Shown: positions 18,264 to 25,048 of the stretch, piece by piece
Layout of the letters: each line of letters starts with the position of its first letter
How positions within the stretch are numbered: the stretch's first letter is position 1
Assembly: GCF_026125785.1 (NCBI RefSeq)
Contig: NZ_JAHCKL010000006.1
Coordinates: 1 to 64,000, forward strand
Source of the DNA: Hydrogenophaga sp.
Lineage (GTDB): Bacteria > Pseudomonadota > Gammaproteobacteria > Burkholderiales > Burkholderiaceae_C
DNA: 64,000 bases
Reading direction: 5' to 3'
The notes under the pieces: model-generated
Database searches by the model: none
Told to the model about the DNA's origin: nothing
Seen by the model: the letters and a program-made list of their open reading frames with translations, nothing else
Position numbers and translations under genes: made by a program

Positions 18264-20090
18264 ATGACAGACCGATCCAAGCGTTTCGCGTTCTTCCACG
18301 AAGCCAAGGCCCCGGCCGGCGCCGAGGGCTGGGAACGCATGTACCCCTATTTCCTCACCTCGCAACCTGAAGGCCGCCCCTCGGAAGACCAGCGGTTCTG
18401 GTTCGCCGACTCCATGCACTGGTCGCGCGCGGTACATCCGTTCGACAGCATCGGCGCCGAGGCCGTGTACTACGGCTGCGGCGTGAACGGCGCGCGCAGC
18501 ATCGTGCTGCCCGCGGCGCTGGGCCTGGACGTGCGCATGGTCAACGGCTATGTCTACATCTGCCCCATGCCGGTCACCGACCCGGCCGAGATCGAGCGCC
18601 GCCTGGGCATCTTCCAGGAGCGCGCGGGCCACTACTACAAGAACTGGGACCACCTGTACGCCCAATGGAAAGAGAAGATGACGGTGGTGGTGCGGCGCAT
18701 GAAGGCACTGCGCTTCGAGCCGCTGCCGGAGATCGAGCCGATCGAGGTGGTCACGGAAGGCAAGGGTCGCTCGGTGTCCTGGGACCTGGTGGAAAACTAC
18801 CACCGGCTCGTCAACGACTTCTTCCTGGTCTGGCAGTACCACTTCGAGATGCTGGGCCTGGGCTATGGCGCCTACCTGGTGTTCTTCGATCTCTGCAAGC
18901 GCGCCTTCCCCGAGATCCAGGACCAGACCATCGCCCGCATGGTGGCCGGCGTGGAAGGCATCGCCTTCAGGCCCGACGATGAGTTGCGCCGCCTGGCCAA
19001 GCTGGCGGTGGAACTCCAGGTGGACGCGGGGCTGACGGTGCGCGGAGATGCCGACGACATGCTCGCCGGCCTGCGCGCCACGCCGGCCGGCGTGCGCTGG
19101 GTGGAAGCCTTCCACGCAGTGCGCGACCCCTGGTTCAACTACTTCGCGGAGTACGGCTTCCTGCACGACCAGGAAACCTGGAACCAGAACCTCTCGATCC
19201 CGCTGCAGGGCATTGCGCGCTACATCGAGCTGCTGCGCGCAGGCGAGGACATCGACCGGCCGATCGCCAAACTTCACGAGGACCGGGACGAGATCGCCGC
19301 CGAGTACCGCGCGCTGCTCGCGCCCGAGGAAGTGGGACCGTTCGACGAGGCCCTGGCGCTCTCGCGCAATGTCTTCCCGTACATCGAGGAGCACAACATC
19401 TACGTCGAGCACTGGACGCACTCGGTGTTCTGGGAAAAGGTGCGCGACCTGGCGGGCGTGTTCGTGAAGGCGGGCTTCTTCCAGCAGGAGAGCGACCTCT
19501 ACCACCTCAACCGCTTCGAGCTCGACCAGGCCCTGTTCGACATGGTGGAGTCCTGGGCCATCGGCGTGCCCGCGCGCGGCGTGCAGCACTGGCGTGGAGA
19601 GATCGCGGCGCGGCGCAAGATCATGGCGGCGCTGCGCTCGACAACCGCCGCACCGGCCTATGGCATGCCGCCCAGCGAAGTGACCGACCCCTTTGCCATC
19701 ATGAACTATGGCGTCACCACCGAGCGGGTGCAGGAATGGCTGAGCCAGTCGGGCGAAGGCGCAAGCAGCCGGCTGCAAGGCATTCCTGCTTCTCCCGGCG
19801 TGGTGGAAGGCGTGGTGCGCGTGATCCGGCACGAGGACGAGCTGAGCCAGTTGCAGCCGGGCGAGATCCTGGTCGCGGCGATCACCGCGCCGTCCTGGGC
19901 GTCGGCGTTCTCCACCATTTCAGGCGTGGTCACGGACATCGGCGGCATGATGAGCCACGCGGCCATCGTCTGCCGCGAATACGGCATGCCTGCGGTGGTC
20001 AGCACCGGCTTTGCCACGGCCCGCCTGGAGAGCGGGCAGCGGGTCCGCATCGACGGGTACAAGGGCACGGTCATGCTGATGGACGCATGA
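18264..20090 (+). CDS. PEP-synthase-like phosphotransferase subunit, phenylphosphate-synthase alpha type
   Basis: A 608-residue protein. Its last 100 residues are a PEP-utilising mobile domain with phospho-acceptor His565 in GGMMSHAAIVCREYGMPAVV. The first 500 residues are a Trp/Tyr-rich region seen in two-component PEP-synthase relatives such as phenylphosphate synthase, whose large subunit is also about 70 kDa and uses a histidine near 569. The C-terminal pyruvate/PEP-binding TIM barrel of true PEP synthase is missing, which argues against pyruvate as substrate. An AGGAGAC site precedes the ATG. The next gene supplies the ATP-binding half. Predicted role: transfer of the beta-phosphoryl group of ATP, through His, to an enol or phenol hydroxyl. 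Confidence 0.8.
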   Translation: MTDRSKRFAFFHEAKAPAGAEGWERMYPYFLTSQPEGRPSEDQRFWFADSMHWSRAVHPFDSIGAEAVYYGCGVNGARSIVLPAALGLDVRMVNGYVYICPMPVTDPAEIERRLGIFQERAGHYYKNWDHLYAQWKEKMTVVVRRMKALRFEPLPEIEPIEVVTEGKGRSVSWDLVENYHRLVNDFFLVWQYHFEMLGLGYGAYLVFFDLCKRAFPEIQDQTIARMVAGVEGIAFRPDDELRRLAKLAVELQVDAGLTVRGDADDMLAGLRATPAGVRWVEAFHAVRDPWFNYFAEYGFLHDQETWNQNLSIPLQGIARYIELLRAGEDIDRPIAKLHEDRDEIAAEYRALLAPEEVGPFDEALALSRNVFPYIEEHNIYVEHWTHSVFWEKVRDLAGVFVKAGFFQQESDLYHLNRFELDQALFDMVESWAIGVPARGVQHWRGEIAARRKIMAALRSTTAAPAYGMPPSEVTDPFAIMNYGVTTERVQEWLSQSGEGASSRLQGIPASPGVVEGVVRVIRHEDELSQLQPGEILVAAITAPSWASAFSTISGVVTDIGGMMSHAAIVCREYGMPAVVSTGFATARLESGQRVRIDGYKGTVMLMDA

Positions 20091-20125
20091 CCCAGGCCAC
20101 CGCGCGCACCACGACAGGAACGTCG

Positions 20126-21175
20126 ATGAACACCATCACCACAGCATTCGAGCACGCCCAGGCGCTGGACAAGCGCCTGGTGGGCGGCAAGGCCCACGGC
20201 CTGGCGACCATGGCCCAGGCCGGCATACCCGTGGCGCCAGGCTTTGCCGTGACCACGCAGGCCTACGAGGCCTACCTGCGCCACACCGGTCTGGACCAGC
20301 GGCTGGCGCAGGCGCTGGGCCGTGTCGACCGGGAGGCCCTGGGCGCCCTGGAGGCCTGCGCCCGCGAGGTGGAGGCGTGGTTCGACGAAGTCCCGCTGCC
20401 CGACGGCTTGATGGCTCCCCTGGCCCAGAGCTATGCCAGCCTGTGCCAGGCGCTGCAGATGACCGACGTGTCCGTCGCCGTGCGCTCCAGCGCCACGGCG
20501 GAGGACTCGGCCGGCGCCAGCTTCGCGGGCGAGTACGAGACCTTCGTCGGCCTGCGCGGCATCGCCGAAGTGGAGCGGCACCTGCGGCGCTGCTGGGCCA
20601 GCGCGTTCTCGGCGCGCGCCCTGACCTATGCCTGGAAGAACGGCATCGATCCGCTGGCGGTGGACATGGGCGTGGTGGTGCAGAAGACCGTCCATGCGCG
20701 CGCCGCGGGTGTGATGTTCACCGTCAGCCCCGTCACCGGCGACCGCTCGCGCATCGTCATCGAGGCGTCCTATGGGCTGGGGCTGGGCGTGGTCGGTGGC
20801 GACGTCACGCCGGACCGCTTCGTGGTGGCCAAGGTGGAGGGCCATGTGATCGAGCGGGTGCTGGGCGACAAGCACATCGAATACCTCAGCGGCCAGCAGG
20901 CCACGCCGGTGGACGACGAACGCCGCGCCCTGCTGTGCATGGACGACGCCGAACTGACCGCTCTGGCCAAGGTGGGCAAACGCCTGGAACGCCTGCACGG
21001 AGCGCCACAGGACATCGAGTTCGCCCTGGACCGCGAGCTGCCTCGCGGAGACAACATCGTCCTGCTGCAATGCCGCCCGGTGACCGTGCTGCCTGACCGC
21101 AAGGCCCCTGGCCGGGCGGCGGACGATGCGCTGATGCGCTTTGCCAGCGGCGTGCTCAGCGCCGCCTCGCGCTGA
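20126..21175 (+). CDS. PEP/pyruvate-binding (ATP-grasp) subunit, phenylphosphate-synthase beta type
   Basis: A 349-residue protein equal to the N-terminal ATP-binding half of PEP synthase: LVGGKAHGLATM near the N-terminus, SVAVRSSATAEDSAGASFAGEYETF, and the C-terminal GAPQDIEFALDRE with LLQCRPVT. It should phosphorylate the catalytic histidine of the preceding protein and release AMP and phosphate. Size (about 38 kDa) matches the 40-kDa subunit of phenylphosphate synthase. The ATG at 20126 has AGGAACG upstream; an in-frame ATG at 20087 overlapping the previous stop (ATGA) would add 13 residues. It closes the operon, two bases before the stop of the convergent alpha-E gene. Confidence 0.82.
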   Translation: MNTITTAFEHAQALDKRLVGGKAHGLATMAQAGIPVAPGFAVTTQAYEAYLRHTGLDQRLAQALGRVDREALGALEACAREVEAWFDEVPLPDGLMAPLAQSYASLCQALQMTDVSVAVRSSATAEDSAGASFAGEYETFVGLRGIAEVERHLRRCWASAFSARALTYAWKNGIDPLAVDMGVVVQKTVHARAAGVMFTVSPVTGDRSRIVIEASYGLGLGVVGGDVTPDRFVVAKVEGHVIERVLGDKHIEYLSGQQATPVDDERRALLCMDDAELTALAKVGKRLERLHGAPQDIEFALDRELPRGDNIVLLQCRPVTVLPDRKAPGRAADDALMRFASGVLSAASR

Positions 21176-21177
21176 CT

Positions 21178-22137
21178 TCAGTTCGACGGCACCAGGAAGT
21201 CCTGGCTGATGCGCACGCCGAGTTCGTTCACGCGGTCCAGGAACTGCGTGAGGAACGCGTGCAGGCCGGTGGAGAGGATTTCGTCGATGCGGGCGAACTG
21301 CAGATCGGCACGCAGCTTGCCGGCGCGGCGCAGCGTCTCGCCCGAGTGTTCGTTGGCCACCACGGTCAGGTTGTTCACCACTTCGTTCAGGCTGGCGGCC
21401 AGGCTGCGCGGCATGTCGGCGCGCAGGATCAGCAGTTCGGCCACGCGCTCGGGCGTGATCACGTCGCGGTAGACCTTGCGGTAGACCTCGAAGCCGCTGA
21501 CGCTGCGCAGGATCGCGCTCCAGTGGTAGAAGTCGTACTCCTGGTCCAGCTCGCTGGCAGCGCCGAAGAAGTCGCTGTGCACGGCGTGGAACTTCACATC
21601 CAGCAGGCGCGCCGTGTTGTCGGCGCGCTCCAGGAAAGTGCCCATGCGGTAGAAGTGGAAAGCTTCGTCCTGGAGCATGGTGCCAATGGCCACGCCACGC
21701 GAGAGGTGCGAGCGGAACTTGACCCATTCGAAGAACTCGCCCGGGTCGCGCTCGAAATTCTTGCTCTTGAGCATGCGGTTGAGCTCCAGCCAAGTCTGGT
21801 TCTGCGTTTCCCAGAACTCGGTGGTGAGCGCGCCGCGCACGGCGCGCGCGTTCTCGCGCGCGGCCTTGAGGCAGGCAAAGATGCTGGACGGGTTGGACTC
21901 GTCGCGCACCATGAAGTCCAGCACATTGCGCGGCGTGATCTCCTTGCCGTACTTCTGCGTGTAGGTGTACATCAGCTCGCTGATGAGCAGCAGGCCTTCC
22001 CAGCCCACCTGGGCCACTGCGGCGGACTGCGGCAGCAGGGAGGTCTGGTAATTGACGTCGAGCATGCGGGCGGTGTTCTCCGCGCGCTCGGTGTAGCGGG
22101 ACATCCAGAAAAGGTGGTCGGCGGTGCGCGAAAGCAT
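21178..22137 (-). CDS. Alpha-E domain-containing protein
   Basis: A 319-residue all-alpha protein of the alpha-E family: it opens LSRTADHLFWMSRYTERAENTARML, the family signature, and repeats FLERADNTARLLDVKFHAV in its second half. Members are found almost only beside circularly permuted ATP-grasp and transglutaminase genes, and are predicted to belong to a peptide-ligation/protease system (comparative genomics by Iyer and co-workers). It begins 12 bp after the ATP-grasp gene, with GAGGGAC ahead of its ATG. No enzymatic activity has been assigned to the domain as far as I know. Confidence 0.88.
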   Translation of the reverse strand: MLSRTADHLFWMSRYTERAENTARMLDVNYQTSLLPQSAAVAQVGWEGLLLISELMYTYTQKYGKEITPRNVLDFMVRDESNPSSIFACLKAARENARAVRGALTTEFWETQNQTWLELNRMLKSKNFERDPGEFFEWVKFRSHLSRGVAIGTMLQDEAFHFYRMGTFLERADNTARLLDVKFHAVHSDFFGAASELDQEYDFYHWSAILRSVSGFEVYRKVYRDVITPERVAELLILRADMPRSLAASLNEVVNNLTVVANEHSGETLRRAGKLRADLQFARIDEILSTGLHAFLTQFLDRVNELGVRISQDFLVPSN

Positions 22138-22148
22138 GGTCTTGTCCC

Positions 22149-23588
22149 TCAGTCTTCGAGAATCCAGGTGTCCTTGGTACCGCCGCCCTGTGACGAGTTG
22201 ACGACCAGCGAGCCTTCCTTGAGCGCCACCCGCGTGAGGCCGCCGGGCACCATCTGGACCTCCTTGCCGGACAGCACGAAGGGCCGCAGGTCGATGTGGC
22301 GCGGCGCGACGCCGCTCTGGACATAGGTGGGACAGGTGGAGAGCGAGAGCGTGGGCTGGGCGATGTAGCCACCGGGGTTGGCGACCACGGCCTTGCGGAA
22401 GTCCTCGATCTCGGCCTTGGTGGAGGCCGGGCCGACCAGCATGCCGTAGCCGCCGGCACCATGCACCTCCTTGACCACCAGGTCCTTGAGGTGGGCCAGC
22501 ATGTACTTGAGGTCCTCGGGGTCGCGGCCCATGTAGGTGGGCACGTTGTTGAGGATCGGTTTCTGCCCCAGGTAGTGCTCGATCATCTTGGGCACGTAGG
22601 GGTAGATGGACTTGTCGTCCGCCACGCCCGTGCCCACCGCGTTGCAGATCGCCACGTTGCCGCTGCGGTACACGCCCAGCAGGCCGGCGCAGCCCAGCGT
22701 GGACGTGGGGCGGAACACCAGCGGATCCAGGAAGTCGTCGTCCACGCGCCGGTAGATCACGTCCACGCGCTTGGGGCCGCGCGTGGTGCGCATGTAGACA
22801 AAGTTGTCCTTGACGAACAGGTCCTGCCCTTCGACCAGTTCCACGCCCATCTGCTGCGCCAGGAAGGCGTGCTCGAAATAGGCGCTGTTGTACATGCCGG
22901 GAGTCAGCACCACCACGGTCGGCTCGGCCGTGGTGGCGGGGCTGACCGCGCGCAGGGTTTCCAGCAACAGGTCGGGGTAGTGGGCGACCGGGGCCACGCG
23001 GTTCTCGCCGAAGAGTTCGGGGAACAGGCGCATCATCATCTTGCGGTCTTCCAGCATGTAGCTCACGCCGCTGGGCACGCGCAGGTTGTCCTCCAGCACG
23101 TAGTACTCGCCCACCCCGTCGCTGTTGGGCGCGCGCACGATGTCGATGCCGGAGATGTGCGAGTAGATCTGGTTCGGCACGTCCACACCCATCATCTCCG
23201 GGCGGAACTGCGCATTCTGGAAGATCTGGTCGGCCGGGATGATGCCGGCCTTGATGATGTCCTGTTCGTGGTAGACGTCGTGGATGAAGCGGTTGAGCGC
23301 CGTCACGCGCTGGACCAGGCCTTCTTCCATGCTCCGCCATTCGTCGGCGGGGATGATGCGGGGAATCAGGTCGAAGGGAATGAGCCGCTCGGTGCCGGAG
23401 CCGTCCTCGTCCTTGGCGCCGTACACCGCGAAGGTGATGCCGACGCGGCGGAAGATCATCTCCGCCTCCTCCCGCCGGGCGGCCATCACATCGTCGGGCT
23501 GCTGAGCCAGCCAGCGCGCATAGTTCTGGTAGTGGGCCCTGACCTCGCTGGGCGAGGCGTTCATTTCGTCAAACATCGGTCTGCTCAT
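22149..23588 (-). CDS. Circularly permuted type 2 ATP-grasp protein
   Basis: A 479-residue predicted ligase with a circularly permuted ATP-grasp fold. Family-typical stretches are FAVYGAKDEDGSGTERLIPF, LEDNLRVPSGVSYMLEDRK, GVELVEGQDLFV, VDVIYRRVDDDFLDPL and HGAGGYGMLVGP. Such proteins are predicted to join amino groups to carboxylates in peptides or peptide-like metabolites with ATP. The ATG at 23588 has GGAG eight bases upstream. It forms a two-gene operon with the alpha-E protein. A second, fused version is encoded at 31383. The substrate is unknown. Confidence 0.88.
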   Translation of the reverse strand: MSRPMFDEMNASPSEVRAHYQNYARWLAQQPDDVMAARREEAEMIFRRVGITFAVYGAKDEDGSGTERLIPFDLIPRIIPADEWRSMEEGLVQRVTALNRFIHDVYHEQDIIKAGIIPADQIFQNAQFRPEMMGVDVPNQIYSHISGIDIVRAPNSDGVGEYYVLEDNLRVPSGVSYMLEDRKMMMRLFPELFGENRVAPVAHYPDLLLETLRAVSPATTAEPTVVVLTPGMYNSAYFEHAFLAQQMGVELVEGQDLFVKDNFVYMRTTRGPKRVDVIYRRVDDDFLDPLVFRPTSTLGCAGLLGVYRSGNVAICNAVGTGVADDKSIYPYVPKMIEHYLGQKPILNNVPTYMGRDPEDLKYMLAHLKDLVVKEVHGAGGYGMLVGPASTKAEIEDFRKAVVANPGGYIAQPTLSLSTCPTYVQSGVAPRHIDLRPFVLSGKEVQMVPGGLTRVALKEGSLVVNSSQGGGTKDTWILED

Positions 23589-23700
23589 GGGCTTTTTCTC
23601 CTGCCCACAGCATAGCAAGGACCGGGCCAGGGCCGATGGCTGCCGCCTCCTTCAACGGCCTTCCATCGGGAAGAACCCGCGCGAGCCCGGGTTCCTCAAG

Positions 23701-24918
23701 CTAAGGCGCCTCGCTGAAGGTGCCCGCGAACCGGAACGCATCCGAGTCGATGTTTCTGGCGCGGGTGTCCTGCAACTGGCTTTTCAGGCTCTCCCTGGCC
23801 CTTCTTTCGTCGCCAAAGCCACTTTTCAGATCGTCACCGGCACTTTGCCAATGGGCATGGCGGATGTAGAGCTGGTAGCAGCCCGGCGTCGCCCCATTCG
23901 TGCACAGGTTGTAGCGCGACGCAAGGTGTCTTTCATAGGCGCCAACGACCAGTTGGCCCGAACCGATCTGGCTGCGCTCCGCCGCGTTGAGCACCGGCGC
24001 GGACACGAACCGCACAGTGGGCACGTTCCGCTCGAAAATCTGCACCACCTCCAGGCCGCCCTTGGGGTCGGACCGCTGCAGCCTGGCCCCCACCACGTAC
24101 GACAGCTCCCCGCTGAGCCTGGGCCGGCCCATGGCCGCTGGAGCCGCCGCGGTGGAGCCGACCTGCGCGGGGCTGTCCGTTCGAGACGGCACCGCGGGTC
24201 CTGACTGTGGGACAGGCCCAGGGGCCGCGCTGGCAAGCCCAGGGTTCAGTCGACTGGCGGACTGGGCCGCCGAAGCCATGGAAGGCCTGTCGCTCAGGAC
24301 CTTGGCCGCGACCATGGTTCCTGCCACCACGCCGACGCCTTTGAGCAAGGCATTCCGGGATTCGACGATTTCGTTGTAGCTTTGGATCTGGCCGGGAATC
24401 ATCCGGTCCGAAGCCTCGATGCTCTCGCGGATCCGCTGCTTGACGTCGGCCATCGTCATGGGGCCGGTCCTCGACCGCCCACCCATGCCCACCAAGCGCT
24501 CGGCATAGCCCAGGTAGGTGGGAATATGTTCTGGCCGGTACTGCTTGTTCACCCGGAAAGGGCTGTCAATGGCCCCGCGCAGCGCGGCGGTGTCCATCAC
24601 GATGTCCAGCGGCAACCCGTCCGATCGGGCACTGCAGGGCATGTTGACGTCCGCGCCACGGTTCAGCAGGGTATTCACGGCCGACGCGCCGGCCACGGTG
24701 CCGATGAGCGCACAAAGCGGGGTAATGGTGTTCGCCGTGTCGCCAGGCAGGTTGCTCGCCAGCAGGCGCTCATTGGGCGCCACCTGCCCGGCCTGAACCA
24801 TCTCGATCAAAGGGAAAGGATTGCCAAACAGGGCCTGCTCCGCCGGTGGACTGGCGCAGCCCGCCAACACAAGAAGAAACAACGACGCTCCGCACGCCTT
24901 ATGCGCTCTTTGACTCAT
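23701..24918 (-). CDS. Hypothetical lipoprotein with ankyrin-like segment
   Basis: A 405-residue predicted lipoprotein: MSQRAHKACGASLFLLVLAGCASPP has lipobox LAGC with Cys21 as the lipidation site. Residues 60-90 contain ALIGTVAGASAVNTLLNRGADVN, close to one ankyrin repeat. A hydrophobic stretch near residue 210 (LLKGVGVVAGTMVAAKVL) is followed by an Ala/Pro/Ser-rich low-complexity linker and a C-terminal beta-rich part (LSYVVGARLQRSD, LVVGAYERHLASRYN). AGGA lies six bases before the start at 24918. It interrupts the two halves of the ATP-grasp/transglutaminase region, but nothing ties it to them functionally. Family not recognised. Confidence 0.7.
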   Translation of the reverse strand: MSQRAHKACGASLFLLVLAGCASPPAEQALFGNPFPLIEMVQAGQVAPNERLLASNLPGDTANTITPLCALIGTVAGASAVNTLLNRGADVNMPCSARSDGLPLDIVMDTAALRGAIDSPFRVNKQYRPEHIPTYLGYAERLVGMGGRSRTGPMTMADVKQRIRESIEASDRMIPGQIQSYNEIVESRNALLKGVGVVAGTMVAAKVLSDRPSMASAAQSASRLNPGLASAAPGPVPQSGPAVPSRTDSPAQVGSTAAAPAAMGRPRLSGELSYVVGARLQRSDPKGGLEVVQIFERNVPTVRFVSAPVLNAAERSQIGSGQLVVGAYERHLASRYNLCTNGATPGCYQLYIRHAHWQSAGDDLKSGFGDERRARESLKSQLQDTRARNIDSDAFRFAGTFSEAP

Positions 24919-25048
24919 GAAATTCCTGCTCCTCTGGATCGGTCCTTGAAATGCTTCCGCATTCGAGCATGAAAACCTTTGAGCCCATACAGGCTCGGTG
25001 TTCCGTAGACCTTTTGCAACGGTGAAAGCGGCGGGCGTGAGAGAAATG

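Noticed and set aside
17280-19832. An 850-codon minus-strand open frame opposite the HAD and phosphotransferase genes
   Set aside because: His- and Gln-rich composition without any motif, fully covered by + strand genes with catalytic residues.
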